Positions 7,401 to 16,052 of a stretch of 64,000 nt of DNA are shown here, in pieces. The stretch lies in assembly GCF_900108515.1 (NCBI RefSeq), contig NZ_FNWW01000001.1:124001-188000 (forward strand), given 5' to 3'. Origin of the DNA: Halobacillus karajensis. GTDB taxonomy: Bacteria > Bacillota > Bacilli > Bacillales > Halobacillaceae. The position numbers and the translations under genes were made by a program. The notes beneath the pieces were generated by a model. The model did not search any database. It was not told the origin of the DNA and worked only from the letters and a program-made list of their open reading frames with translations. Numbering within the stretch: position 1 is the first letter of the stretch; each line of letters opens with the position of its first letter.

Positions 7401-7952
7401 TTACACCTTCCAATCAATCTTCAAATCTGGCATTAGTTCCATTTTCAAATCAACGTTCCCCGGTCGGTAGTGATGTTCAGGAGCGTGTTTCTTCGTATCG
7501 ATCACCGGTTCATGGGGTTGAATATCAATTTGCGTATCCCCGGGCTGGTATTGGATATCGACGAGATCACGGGTAGGTCTTCCGCCTGATTGATAGGTAA
7601 AGCCAAACCCTCCATTACGCTCCGCTTGCGCAGCTATCGGGTTCCCCCCATTTTCAATCCGCATCAGTTCATCTCCTTCACGGGAAACGCGGGCAAGCCC
7701 CTCCATCCATTTATTCTTCGCTATCCCGACAAGCTCTTCTGTTCGAACAATCGCATTTTTTAAATCGAGGTTGTGCCAGGCTTTCGTCTGATCGATTGTA
7801 AGCTTTCCCTTGTTTTGTTGGATGTTTATTTTCGCTTTCGGCTGTTGAATCGACTGCTCAGCTTTATACTGTTTAATTATTTGTTCGGGTTTTTGAATCG
7901 TTATCCCAATTTTCCCTGGCGTTAACTGAACCTGAAGCTTTGGTATGCTCAC
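7401..7952 (-). CDS. YviE-like DUF6470 family protein of the flagellar cluster
   Basis: A 183-residue protein starting with GTG behind GGAGCGGTGA. The N-terminal half is a run of beta-prone repeats in which Gln, Lys and Ile alternate (KAEQSIQQPKAKINIQQNKG). A helical segment (VGIAKNKWMEGLARVSREGDE) and a Pro/Asp/His-rich end follow. Size, composition and position between flgL and fliW match B. subtilis YviE. The function is unknown; the constant link with fliW and csrA suggests a role in filament or hook assembly. It is two bases from fliW, so the two are co-transcribed. Confidence 0.82.
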   Translation of the reverse strand: MSIPKLQVQLTPGKIGITIQKPEQIIKQYKAEQSIQQPKAKINIQQNKGKLTIDQTKAWHNLDLKNAIVRTEELVGIAKNKWMEGLARVSREGDELMRIENGGNPIAAQAERNGGFGFTYQSGGRPTRDLVDIQYQPGDTQIDIQPHEPVIDTKKHAPEHHYRPGNVDLKMELMPDLKIDWKV

Positions 7953-8110
7953 TTTTCACCGCTCCCTTTATGGTCAGGTTATGCTCGCTGATGATCTGCT
8001 TTTGAAAGAGTGCCTCACCCATTTCCCCGGACATTCTCAGTAACGGAAGTCCATATAGAGTAAAGGGATGTAAGCCACAGCAAAGGCTACGTATCAAAAG
8101 AAGTCTCAAT

Positions 8111-8136
8111 AAAAAAACTGCCTCATTACGAGACAG
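8111..8136 (-). terminator. Terminator after flgL
   Basis: On the minus strand CTGTCTC / GAGGCAG arms with a 5-base loop lead into seven T, starting four bases after the flgL stop. It separates flgM-flgN-flgK-flgL from the YviE-fliW-csrA group, although the spacing to the latter is only about 160 bases. Confidence 0.75.
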
Positions 8137-8139
8137 CCC

Positions 8140-9033
8140 TTACCTCAAGAAATCCATCAGGGTCGGCTGAATAATCCGGGCACCGACGCCCATGGCCGCT
8201 CTGTGGACACTTTCCTGTGTTTTTAAATTTGTGATCACTTTTTCAATATCCGCATCTTCGTTATCCGACATCATTTTCGTTGCACTCACCTTTTGAGTTT
8301 CCAGACGATCCTCTATCAACTCTACACGGTTCATTCGTGCGCCAAGGTCTGCCCGTTCATTGACGATATTCCCGATGTGATCATCGAATTTTCCAAGATA
8401 ATCACCAAGCTTACCTTTAGAAGCATCCCCTTCCAAAGCTTGGGCGAATGCTTCTAAATCTTTGAACAGGTCCTGATTGAACACGCGGCCTGGTAAAACG
8501 TTCGCCTGCAATTTCACTCCTGAAGATACTTCGATCCGGACTTCATCCGCCTCTGTGGCTGGTCCAAGGTCTGTCTCCTCTAACGCAAGGATATCTTCAA
8601 ATGGAGGATTTGTCGTATCACCGCCATTGAATAGGTGCTTGTCGTTCACTTTCGTGTTGGCGATGGTTCCGATATGTTCTTTCAACTGTCGAATTTCTTT
8701 CGCGACGTTCTCCCGCTGTCCTTCATCATACGTATCATTACTCGCTTGTACCGTTAGTTCGCGGACACGCTGCATAGCCTGAGTGGCTTTATCGAGAGCG
8801 GCGTCACTGTTGTCCATCCAGTTGTGAACTTCTCCGATATTGCGCTGGAACTGCTCCACTTCTGTTACTTGCTGACGATAATTGATTCCCTTCATCGCTA
8901 CGACTGGGTCTTGGGAAGGTCTGGTGATCTTTTTTCCTGTTGACAGTTGATCCTGGTATTTCCCCATTTCCGCATAACTATTGCTCAAATTGCGGAGCAT
9001 ATGATTGGATAACATCGATTGTGTCACTCGCAT
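8140..9033 (-). CDS. flgL: Flagellar hook-associated protein 3 FlgL
   Basis: A 297-residue protein with the flagellin-like N-terminal helix (MRVTQSMLSNHMLRNLSNSY, then QLSTGKKITRPSQDP) and C-terminal helix (VHRAAMGVGARIIQPTLMDFL). FlgL is the second junction protein between hook and filament. Length is normal. It starts 12 bases after flgK in the flgM-flgN-flgK-flgL operon. Confidence 0.96.
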   Translation of the reverse strand: MRVTQSMLSNHMLRNLSNSYAEMGKYQDQLSTGKKITRPSQDPVVAMKGINYRQQVTEVEQFQRNIGEVHNWMDNSDAALDKATQAMQRVRELTVQASNDTYDEGQRENVAKEIRQLKEHIGTIANTKVNDKHLFNGGDTTNPPFEDILALEETDLGPATEADEVRIEVSSGVKLQANVLPGRVFNQDLFKDLEAFAQALEGDASKGKLGDYLGKFDDHIGNIVNERADLGARMNRVELIEDRLETQKVSATKMMSDNEDADIEKVITNLKTQESVHRAAMGVGARIIQPTLMDFLR

Positions 9034-9045
9034 TACTCTCTCTAC

Positions 9046-10605
9046 CTACCTTCCCACTCGGCCCATTTGATTAATGATTTTATCAAGCATTTCATCCACG
9101 GCCGTTATATTCCGCGCCGCTGCATTATACGCATGCTGGTATTTGATCATGTTCGCCATTTCTTCATCCAGAGAGACCGAACTGACAGATTGGCGCTGTT
9201 CGTCAACAGAACCTTTAAGTGTTCCGGCATTCCTGGACATTCGTTCGGCTTCCTGTGTTTCTACAGCCATTGTTCCGATCATCGATTCATAGAAGCTGGT
9301 TAACGATGTTTGTTCGCCGAAATAGTCTCCATTGGAATTGTTTTGTACTTCTGATAACTTCTGTGCGTTTTCACCATTTCCCACCTGGTCCAATACGGCT
9401 GCGGCAATGTTATCTCCATCTGTCTTAATATCATCAGATAGTTTAAGAGAACCTGCTAGACCAACTACGACTTCCCCTCTCTCCATATCATTTGTACCGA
9501 GATCAAAAAAGTTAGGAACACCATCCCTTTTTCCACTGATCGTATTCAATGATTCCCCTTGTTTGTGGACCTCGTTAAAAGATGTCGCAAAGCCTGTAGC
9601 CATCCGATCAAGGTCCAAAAGCATCTGCTGGTAGGTCCCTTTTTGTTCGTCCCCCTCCACATAACCTCCTGATTCGATTAGGCCCTTCAATTTTCCTTGA
9701 GAAGAAAATTCTTCGATCGAATAAGAGGCATCCTCCCCGAGTTGGATGCTGTTTGCGAGCGGACCTTCCTTTTCATAATGGACACTCATTTTGTTTACCA
9801 CATTGGCTGCCCCGTCCACAAGAAGAGCCACAGGTTCTAGAGGTTTCCCGTCCTTACCTACAATGGAAATCGACGCTTTCCCCATAGCCAATGCGTCTGC
9901 AGACGAAGGCGTGTCTTCATAGTTGACCTCCACCTGGATATGCTCTGACAATTGATCGATTAAACGGTCTCGTTCATCATACAAATCGTTAGGCACCATG
10001 CCGTGGGGCTCCACCTCTGCGATCTGTTGATTGAGCCGCTTCATTTGCCCGGCTAACGAATTAATCTCCTTTACCGTGACATTTGTCTCTCCTTTGATAT
10101 CTTTCTGCTGGGTTTTCAATGTATGAGACAAATAATTAAAGGTTTCCGCCACCGCTTCTCCCCGCTGACGAACAACCGAACGGGCTCCCGAGTCTTCTGG
10201 ATTTACAGACAAATCTTGAAGCGACTCCCAAAACCGGTCGATCGTTTTGGCAAGGCCATCATCCGAAGGCTCATTCATCACGGTTTCCAGACGCCCTAAT
10301 GCATCTGCACGAGTATCGTAATACCCTGACTTACTGCTTTCTCCGCGGAATTGATGATCCAGATACTCTACACGCACGCGTTCAATAGATCCTGCTCGAA
10401 CACCGCTTCCCACTTGTCCTGGGATTTGCGGACGATTTCTGGAAGCCGGAGGATATGGACCGGTCTGTTCAAAATTGACCCGCTGTCTCGTATAACCTTC
10501 CGTATTGGCATTCGATATGTTATGCCCTGTCGTATATAAAGCGGACTGCTGGGTAAAAAGACCGCGCTTGGCCACTTCCAGTCCATGAAAAGTAGATGAC
10601 ATCAT
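9046..10605 (-). CDS. flgK: Flagellar hook-associated protein 1 FlgK
   Basis: A 519-residue protein forming the first junction layer on the hook. The N-terminus (STFHGLEVAKRGLFTQQSALYTTGHNISNANTEGYTRQRV) holds the rod/hook family motif, and the C-terminal helix (SVSLDEEMANMIKYQHAYNAAARNITAVDEML) is the FlgK/FlgE C-terminal signature. Two adjacent ATGs (10605, 10602) follow GAGGAGGAACA; the second gives the better spacing. It is flanked closely by flgN and flgL. Confidence 0.97.
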   Translation of the reverse strand: MMSSTFHGLEVAKRGLFTQQSALYTTGHNISNANTEGYTRQRVNFEQTGPYPPASRNRPQIPGQVGSGVRAGSIERVRVEYLDHQFRGESSKSGYYDTRADALGRLETVMNEPSDDGLAKTIDRFWESLQDLSVNPEDSGARSVVRQRGEAVAETFNYLSHTLKTQQKDIKGETNVTVKEINSLAGQMKRLNQQIAEVEPHGMVPNDLYDERDRLIDQLSEHIQVEVNYEDTPSSADALAMGKASISIVGKDGKPLEPVALLVDGAANVVNKMSVHYEKEGPLANSIQLGEDASYSIEEFSSQGKLKGLIESGGYVEGDEQKGTYQQMLLDLDRMATGFATSFNEVHKQGESLNTISGKRDGVPNFFDLGTNDMERGEVVVGLAGSLKLSDDIKTDGDNIAAAVLDQVGNGENAQKLSEVQNNSNGDYFGEQTSLTSFYESMIGTMAVETQEAERMSRNAGTLKGSVDEQRQSVSSVSLDEEMANMIKYQHAYNAAARNITAVDEMLDKIINQMGRVGR

Positions 10606-10620
10606 TGTTCCTCCTCTGCA

Positions 10621-11103
10621 TTAAGCTTTTGAATCGAAAACGGAACGCTTATTTGAATAACCTTGCTTCCTTCCATAATTCACAGACTGAATCGATGGCT
10701 GGAACAAATCAAGGGACATGTTGATGAACTTTAGTGAATGCTGGGTCAACTCGGTGTTCAGCTTTTCCTGCTGTTTCAAATCTGATAACACGAGAATCAA
10801 CTTTTCATAGATGTTCATAAGGTTTTCTTTTTCTTTCCCCTCCAGCCTGTCAATCATTTCAGAGACCGTCCATTCTCTTGCTTTCAAGTCTCTCTCTTGA
10901 GCCCACTGGGTAACAGACTGGACTCTTTGTTTTTCGATTTTTTCGATCGCCTGAACGTGCTTCCGTTCTTGTGTCAACAATTGCTGAATCTCTGATAGGT
11001 CATTTGTCTTAAGCGTCTCTGTTTTTTTCTTAGATAAGAACAGAAGACTCTCGTGCAAGTGCTGAAGCTGTTTCATACGCTGGATGACCGGTTCAATCGT
11101 CAT
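10621..11103 (-). CDS. flgN: Flagellar export chaperone FlgN (YvyG)
   Basis: A 160-residue helical protein, MTIEPVIQRMKQLQHLHESLLFLSKKK, with long coiled-coil segments and a C-terminal part ending PSIQSVNYGRKQGYSNKRS. FlgN is the chaperone for FlgK and FlgL, encoded directly downstream, and in B. subtilis it also acts on FlgM and flagellin. It lies 20 bases after flgM and 15 bases before flgK. Identity is supported by length, coiled-coil character and fixed position. Confidence 0.9.
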   Translation of the reverse strand: MTIEPVIQRMKQLQHLHESLLFLSKKKTETLKTNDLSEIQQLLTQERKHVQAIEKIEKQRVQSVTQWAQERDLKAREWTVSEMIDRLEGKEKENLMNIYEKLILVLSDLKQQEKLNTELTQHSLKFINMSLDLFQPSIQSVNYGRKQGYSNKRSVFDSKA

Positions 11104-11123
11104 AATGATTCTCCTCTAGACTT

Positions 11124-11384
11124 TTACTTAGACCAAAAGTCGAGCATTTTCTTCGCTGCCGCTTTTGAATCAACCCTATAATTGCCTGTAACAACATCTT
11201 CCTTCACTTGTTCAATAAGTTTTGCCCTGGCGGATTCGCTTTTCCCGGATTGCTGCATTTGCTTAGCTGTCTCCGAAATCTCAACCTTATCCTCCGGTTG
11301 TTTTTTTAGTCCCGCTTCTGCCTGCTTATGGATTTGTTTCTGGTAGGGATTGAGATTCGATTGATTGGGTCCGTTGATTTTCAT
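11124..11384 (-). CDS. flgM: Anti-sigma-D factor FlgM
   Basis: An 86-residue protein starting MKINGPNQSNLNPYQKQ, a family-typical N-terminus followed by the KVEISETAKQMQ motif and a C-terminal sigma-binding region (AKLIEQVKEDVVTGNYRVDSKAAAKKMLDFW). FlgM holds sigma-D inactive until the hook-basal body is finished. The ATG at 11384 is preceded by GAGGTGAT; nearby upstream start codons lie within this RBS. It opens the flgM-flgN-flgK-flgL operon. Confidence 0.95.
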   Translation of the reverse strand: MKINGPNQSNLNPYQKQIHKQAEAGLKKQPEDKVEISETAKQMQQSGKSESARAKLIEQVKEDVVTGNYRVDSKAAAKKMLDFWSK

Positions 11385-11426
11385 TGCCATCACCTCATTT
11401 TTTATGCCGTCTGTCTATTACCCATT

Positions 11427-11453
11427 ATATCGGCAGTGAGGATTGAGATATAA
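11427..11453 (-). promoter_or_regulatory. Candidate promoter of flgM
   Basis: The minus strand has a perfect sigma-D -10 box, GCCGATAT (11427-11434), running into TATAAT. The expected TAAA at -35 is poor, so the box could serve sigma-D, sigma-A, or both. Confidence 0.5.
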
Positions 11454-11472
11454 ATCATGCTTAAGATTCATT

Positions 11473-11886
11473 TCACCATGAATAATAAGTCCTTATTCCT
11501 TTCTCGCGCTCCCTTTCTTCTTTCCTAGATTCGATGGATTTCTTTCTCTCCTGAGCCTCCATCCCTTTTTGGATCGAATGTTTACACTCGGGACATAAGC
11601 GATTTTCCTTGATCGGTGAACCACATTTCTCACAACCGTACCTTATATTGGGGAAATGGGCAGGATGGAGCCGTTTTTGCTTCAAAAACTGGCGGACCTG
11701 CCATTCAGAAACGCCGGTCCTTTCCTCGATTTGTTCGACAGTTGCTGTACGATTTTGCTTTTTTCTTAAAAAAGTATAGACGGTCTGAAAATCCTGTTCC
11801 TCCTGTTTTAGGCAAGCCGTACAGACCGCACTGGAGCCTTTTACAAAAAGTCCCTTACATCGTGAACAGTTCGCTAATTCCTCCAT
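11473..11886 (-). CDS. yvyF: YvyF family flagellar operon protein
   Basis: A 137-residue protein with zinc-ribbon type pairs at both ends: C-x2-C and C-x2-C near residues 7-23 (NCSRCKGLF, VCTACLK) and again near 83-100 (GCEKCGSPI, LCPECKH). Between them is a helix-turn-helix like segment (VEQIEERTGVSEWQVRQFLKQ). The tail is very charged. Position before flgM matches B. subtilis yvyF, which affects flagellar gene expression; the mechanism is not known to me. ATG at 11886. Confidence 0.88.
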   Translation of the reverse strand: MEELANCSRCKGLFVKGSSAVCTACLKQEEQDFQTVYTFLRKKQNRTATVEQIEERTGVSEWQVRQFLKQKRLHPAHFPNIRYGCEKCGSPIKENRLCPECKHSIQKGMEAQERKKSIESRKEEREREKGIRTYYSW

Positions 11887-11920
11887 AGGTTTCTTCCTCC
11901 ATAATCTCTATTTATCTATT

Positions 11921-11928
11921 ATATCGGC
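11921..11928 (-). promoter_or_regulatory. Candidate -10 box upstream of yvyF
   Basis: The same GCCGATATAAT string seen before flgM occurs about 35 bases upstream of the yvyF ATG. It fits a sigma-D or sigma-A -10 box, with no clear -35 element. Confidence 0.4.
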
Positions 11929-11962
11929 AGGATGAAGGGGACTCAAAAGTCCCAGAACAAAT

Positions 11963-12628
11963 TCATCGAAAAATAGTGAATGAAGAAACCGATGAGCAGC
12001 CTTGTTTTTTTAACAAATCAGCCATGTGACGGACGGTCCTTCCCGTTGTATAAATATCGTCAATGATGACCACAGGTTCTGAAATAGAGAGTTGTAATGT
12101 AAAAGGATTCAACGCATGCATCCGATCCTTTTTGCCGCGTTTCGACTGTTTTTCACCATGGGTACGATCAAAGATCGCCAAAGGTTCTTCTTCTAATACC
12201 TTAATGATGGCGTCCGATTGATTAAACCCTCTTTCCATAAGGCGCTGTACGCTGAGAGGAACTTGGACCACTTTCCTTCCTTGGTATCCAGCGCTGAGCC
12301 ACTTTTTTTGTATTTCTTCTTTAAAAGCTTCCACAAGTACGTAGTCCCCTCGGTATTTCCAGCGGGCGACGAGTTCTTTATTAAATTCATTGTACTTAAA
12401 AACGGATACATTCCTATCCAATAGACCCGGGTGACTTTCGAACCATTGAAGACAATCCTTACACGTGAGTTCCTGGTCGGGCCGGTGGCAGGACGGGCAG
12501 CAGGGGGAGTAAATCGGTTCCAACAGGTGGGAGCAATGGTTGCAAATCTTTTTTCTCTCTGGTGGTTTTAAAAAGGTCTGCCAAGTGACATCCCGGATGA
12601 CTTCCTGCTGACAAATGATACACCTCAC
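11963..12628 (-). CDS. comFC: Competence protein ComFC, phosphoribosyltransferase-like
   Basis: A 221-residue protein with an N-terminal zinc-binding region of C-x2-C pairs (CIICQQ, CNHCSH, CCPSCHRP, CKDCLQW within the first 70 residues). The C-terminal phosphoribosyltransferase fold has the PRPP-binding motif VVIIDDIYTTGRT near residue 190. ComFC works with ComFA in uptake and processing of transforming single-stranded DNA. The GTG start overlaps the comFA stop by four bases. comFB, which separates comFA and comFC in B. subtilis, is absent. Confidence 0.93.
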   Translation of the reverse strand: MRCIICQQEVIRDVTWQTFLKPPERKKICNHCSHLLEPIYSPCCPSCHRPDQELTCKDCLQWFESHPGLLDRNVSVFKYNEFNKELVARWKYRGDYVLVEAFKEEIQKKWLSAGYQGRKVVQVPLSVQRLMERGFNQSDAIIKVLEEEPLAIFDRTHGEKQSKRGKKDRMHALNPFTLQLSISEPVVIIDDIYTTGRTVRHMADLLKKQGCSSVSSFTIFR

Positions 12629-14040
12629 AACTTTCTTCCCAGCCTGTTCATATATTGAATGGATGATATAGCATCGAGCATCTCATCTGTTTTCCCGATA
12701 TGATAGAAAACGACTTCTCCTGTTGGGTCATCCGGACTCCGGCCGGCTCTTCCGGCAATTTGGACAAGCGCAGCTTCATCAAAAACAACATGTCCCGCAT
12801 CAATGACGAAAACATCAACAGACGGAAAGGTAACCCCCCGTTCCAATATCGTTGTTGTGACGAGCACCCGATATTCTTTATTGCGGAAGGCAGCAATCTT
12901 CTCCGCACGTTGAGAGTCCTCTGCATGAACCGCCTGTACTTCATAGTTGAGCTTTTTAAGAGATGCCGCTATTTCTTCAGCCCGCTTGATGGAAGGGAGA
13001 AATAGGAGCAGTTGTCTTGGTGTAGATTGTTGTGTAGATATGTGGTGAAGGAGCTTTGGAGGCAGCTGGTTATTCTTCAAGCAGCGGTGGAGCGTAGGCG
13101 CAAGCTTCAGTTTCGGCACAGGGAGGGGGTGACCATGGAAACGTTTCGGGATAAATACAGCTGGCAGATCCTTTGACCGTACTCGCTTCTTTTGTTTTTT
13201 CCTTGGTGTTGCTGTGAGATAAATAATCGCAGATACAGGCTTCGCAGCCCTTTCACTGGCATAGTGGAGCGAAGGGTCGTTGTGAAAAAGAAAAGCATCC
13301 ACTTCATCAATGATCATCACATCAAACGCACGGGCAAAACGAAGCAGCTGATGAGTTGTAGCTATGATAAAGGAGGCATTCCCATCCTTTTCTGGACTAT
13401 CTCCATAAAGTGCCTGAATGTTCACGTCTGGAAATGATTTTTGAAATCGAGGCAGTAACTCTCGGACCACGTCTGTTCTTGGCGTAGCGAGGCAGACGCG
13501 TTTCCCTTTGTGCAGTGCCGCAGTGATCGCCGGAAAAAGGATTTCTGTCTTGCCGGCGCCACATACAGCCCAGATCAATTTTTCTCCATGACCCGTCTTA
13601 ACAAGACCGGTCAGTTCATCGGCTGCTTTTTGCTGATGGACGGTCAGGTCACCAGACCAGCTGCAAGGGGATTCATAAGCAGGCCATTGAACCGACGAAC
13701 TTCCGTACAAAAAAGGTTCACACGCCATAACTCTCCCCATTTGAATGCAGGCACGACAATAGAGGCATTCCTTTTGACAGGAAGCGTGAGGCATTTTTGC
13801 AAATAGATAGGTTTTTGTGTTACCACACCGACGACAGCGATGTCCCCAGGCGAAGGATTCCATACTTTCTATTTTAGTTAAAATAGATTGTTGCAGAAGC
13901 TGTTCGATTTGTTGGTTACTGAAAGGAATTTCCTGAGGCAGCAGGAGCTTTCCGGCAATAGCCGGATGATTGTGTGGAGGATTTTGTTGAGGGACCCAGG
14001 AGAAATCATTGTGAAGATAATTTTTGAAGATTTTGATCAT
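12625..14040 (-). CDS. comFA: Competence helicase ComFA
   Basis: A DEAD-box superfamily 2 ATPase that helps pull transforming DNA into the cytoplasm. The N-terminal zinc region (CRRCG near residue 72, then CQKECLYCRAC) precedes Walker A (WAVCGAGKTEIL), the DEVD box (VMIIDEVDAFLF), the STATPR-type motif III (IYLTATPRK) and motif VI (QIAGRAGRSPDDPTG). Length (471 aa) is normal. ATG at 14040 follows GGATGGTGTGATC; an in-frame GTG at 14046 is the alternative. Co-transcribed with comFC by overlap. Confidence 0.94.
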   Translation of the reverse strand: MIKIFKNYLHNDFSWVPQQNPPHNHPAIAGKLLLPQEIPFSNQQIEQLLQQSILTKIESMESFAWGHRCRRCGNTKTYLFAKMPHASCQKECLYCRACIQMGRVMACEPFLYGSSSVQWPAYESPCSWSGDLTVHQQKAADELTGLVKTGHGEKLIWAVCGAGKTEILFPAITAALHKGKRVCLATPRTDVVRELLPRFQKSFPDVNIQALYGDSPEKDGNASFIIATTHQLLRFARAFDVMIIDEVDAFLFHNDPSLHYASERAAKPVSAIIYLTATPRKKQKKRVRSKDLPAVFIPKRFHGHPLPVPKLKLAPTLHRCLKNNQLPPKLLHHISTQQSTPRQLLLFLPSIKRAEEIAASLKKLNYEVQAVHAEDSQRAEKIAAFRNKEYRVLVTTTILERGVTFPSVDVFVIDAGHVVFDEAALVQIAGRAGRSPDDPTGEVVFYHIGKTDEMLDAISSIQYMNRLGRKL

Positions 14041-14064
14041 GATCACACCATCCTAGATAAGAGT

Positions 14065-14095
14065 AGAGCCTGCTTGAGTCTCACAAACAGGCTCT
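14065..14095 (-). terminator. Hairpin between degV and comFA
   Basis: Eight-base perfect arms AGAGCCTG / CAGGCTCT with a 15-base loop lie just after the degV stop. There is no strong T run, so termination may be partial. Confidence 0.4.
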
Positions 14096-14101
14096 ATCTC
14101 G

Positions 14102-14947
14102 TCAGGATTGACGATACCATCCAAGACCCATAGCTCCTTCACCTAGGTGCGTACCGATGACTGGACCGAAATAGCTGAGAACGACTTCTACATTGCTATG
14201 TTTTTGCTCCAATTCTTTTTTGAGTTCTTCCGCTTCTTCCAGACGATTAGCGTGGATGAGACAGGCTTTATAAGTTCCATCTTCTTCCACTTCCTCCTCA
14301 AGCAGGGAGAGGATTTTCTTGATGGCTTTTTTTCTGGTCCGGATCTTTTCGAAGGGGACAATTTTCGTGTCCACGAAATGAAGCACTGGCTTCACTTGTA
14401 AAAGGCTTCCGACAAAAGCCTGGGCTCCATTCAAGCGACCGCCTCTTTGCAGGTGGCTGAGGTCATCGACCATGAAATATGCGTTCATCGATTGTTTCAT
14501 TTCGTTTAGTCGGCTGATGATTTCATCAGGTGTGGCTCCGTTTTTGGCAAGCTCCGCCGCTTCAAGGGCGTAGAACCCCTGCATATGACAGCTGATTTCA
14601 GAATCAAAAACACGGACATCGATTTCCTCGACCATTTCACCTGCTGTAACCATTGCCTGATACGTCCCGCTTATTCCACTGGATAAATGAATCGATACGA
14701 CCGAATCATACTCCCGCGCCAATTCTTCAAGTTTTTCTGTCATGATACCGATCGAAGGCTGTGAAGTTTTAGGAAGTTCCCTGCCCTCTTTCACCATATC
14801 GTAAAAATCATCCGCACTTATATCGACTTCTTCCTGGTAGGATTCATGACCAAAAATGACATTCAACGGAACCATATGTATATGGTTGGCTCTTCGTACA
14901 TCTCTTGGAAGGTAAGCCGTGCTATCGGTGATTACCGCTGTTTTCAT
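14102..14947 (-). CDS. degV: DegV family fatty acid binding protein
   Basis: A 281-residue protein with the DegV signatures ITDSTAYLPRD near the start, a SIHLSSGISGTYQA motif near residue 88 and RGGRLNGAQAFVG near residue 165. Such proteins bind a single fatty acid and, in Gram-positive bacteria, act as FakB-type partners handing it to the kinase FakA; no fakA is in this window. It lies between degU and comFA as in B. subtilis. Confidence 0.93.
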   Translation of the reverse strand: MKTAVITDSTAYLPRDVRRANHIHMVPLNVIFGHESYQEEVDISADDFYDMVKEGRELPKTSQPSIGIMTEKLEELAREYDSVVSIHLSSGISGTYQAMVTAGEMVEEIDVRVFDSEISCHMQGFYALEAAELAKNGATPDEIISRLNEMKQSMNAYFMVDDLSHLQRGGRLNGAQAFVGSLLQVKPVLHFVDTKIVPFEKIRTRKKAIKKILSLLEEEVEEDGTYKACLIHANRLEEAEELKKELEQKHSNVEVVLSYFGPVIGTHLGEGAMGLGWYRQS

Positions 14948-15089
14948 CGACCCAACTCCTTATCTCTTTTGACTTTATGTGGATATATGTACACTCTCAT
15001 CTCTATTATTCTCTCACCTTCTATTTTACATGAACCCTCCTTACAATGCACCAACAAACTCTAAAAATCAAACGGGCATTTGGAAGAAA

Positions 15090-15110
15090 GTGGGGGACCA
15101 GGTCATCCAC
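15090..15110. repeat. Palindromic repeat, GACCWGGTC family, copy 1
   Basis: GTGG, GGGACCAGGTCAT and CCAC form an imperfect palindrome centred on GACCAGGTC. Related sequences occur at 29181-29221, 31411-31459, and in part at 39683-39702 and 52483-52496, all intergenic. Confidence 0.6.
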
Positions 15111-15140
15111 CTCAATAACTCGTCTATGCCCGCTTAGGAC

Positions 15141-15188
15141 AAAAAAAGACTGCTTCTCAGGTATCCGTTGATACCTGGGAAAGCAGCC
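15141..15188 (-). terminator. Terminator of degS-degU
   Basis: A long hairpin (outer GGCTGCTT / AAGCAGTC, inner CCAGGTATC / GATACCTG) ends in seven T on the minus strand, 14 bases after the degU stop. Confidence 0.88.
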
Positions 15189-15201
15189 TCTACTAATTTA
15201 T

Positions 15202-15879
15202 TTAAATGACTTCGACCCAGCCATTCTTGATAGCTGTAACAACAGCCTGTGTACGGTCGTTGACATTCATTTTTTGGAGGATATTACTCACATGGTTCTT
15301 TACCGTTTTTTCACTAATATACAATGCTTCCGCTACACCTCGGTTGCTGTTCCCGTCCGCCAACAGTTGCAGCACTTCACATTCACGGCGTGTAAGCAGA
15401 TGCAGTGGTTTCCGATATTCAATCGTACGATAAGCACTGCTTCCATTGCTATCAGCAAGGCGGCGATATTCTGCCACCAGGTTGTGTGTCACTTTCGGAT
15501 GCAGGTAAGATCCTCCTGCACCTACAACTTTAATCGCATCGATTAAGGCATCAGAATCCATCTCTTTAAGAAGGTAGCCCTGTGCTCCCGTTTTCAATGC
15601 ATGAGTGACATAATTTTCATCATCGTGAATCGATAGAATAATCACTTTCATTTCCGGATAACGTTTCGTGATTTCAGCTGTCGCCTCTACTCCGTTCATG
15701 CTCGGCATATTGATATCCATCAGAACAACATCCGGCATATGCTCTTCGATAAGATGAATCGCTGCATCACCGTCGTCCCCTTCGGCTACAACTTCAAAAC
15801 TGGATTCAAAATCCAAAATTCTTTTTACGCCTTCACGGAATAATTTATGATCATCAACTAGGACTATTCTGGTCGTCAT
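15202..15879 (-). CDS. degU: Two-component response regulator DegU
   Basis: A 225-residue NarL/FixJ type regulator. The receiver domain (1-120) has D10-type acidic residues, the phosphoacceptor D55 in [10 protein letters not shown] and K105-type lysine in [10 protein letters not shown]. The LuxR-type helix-turn-helix is at about 157-220 ([39 protein letters not shown]). DegU controls motility, competence, and degradative enzymes such as the secreted protease at 51 kb. ATG at 15879 is spaced correctly from AGGAGG; an ATG two codons earlier is too close. Confidence 0.97.
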   Translation of the reverse strand: MTTRIVLVDDHKLFREGVKRILDFESSFEVVAEGDDGDAAIHLIEEHMPDVVLMDINMPSMNGVEATAEITKRYPEMKVIILSIHDDENYVTHALKTGAQGYLLKEMDSDALIDAIKVVGAGGSYLHPKVTHNLVAEYRRLADSNGSSAYRTIEYRKPLHLLTRRECEVLQLLADGNSNRGVAEALYISEKTVKNHVSNILQKMNVNDRTQAVVTAIKNGWVEVI

Positions 15880-16052
15880 GGTCATTTCCTCCTGTTTCTC
15901 ATACATAGAATGGGTTTTTTTAATCCCCTAACCTATTCTTTCTCTCTCTATTCGCTGTTTTTATCTGTTTTTTTGAGAAATATGAATCTACCCTAATCCT
16001 ATCCTGTATTATAAACGATTCACGTCCATTTACATAGTTATTCGACAAAATA

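Noticed and set aside
7873-8109. 78-codon frame between flgL and the YviE-like gene, minus strand
   Set aside because: It overlaps the YviE-like gene by 80 bases in another frame, has no usable RBS, and its product resembles nothing; the strong flgL terminator lies immediately before it.
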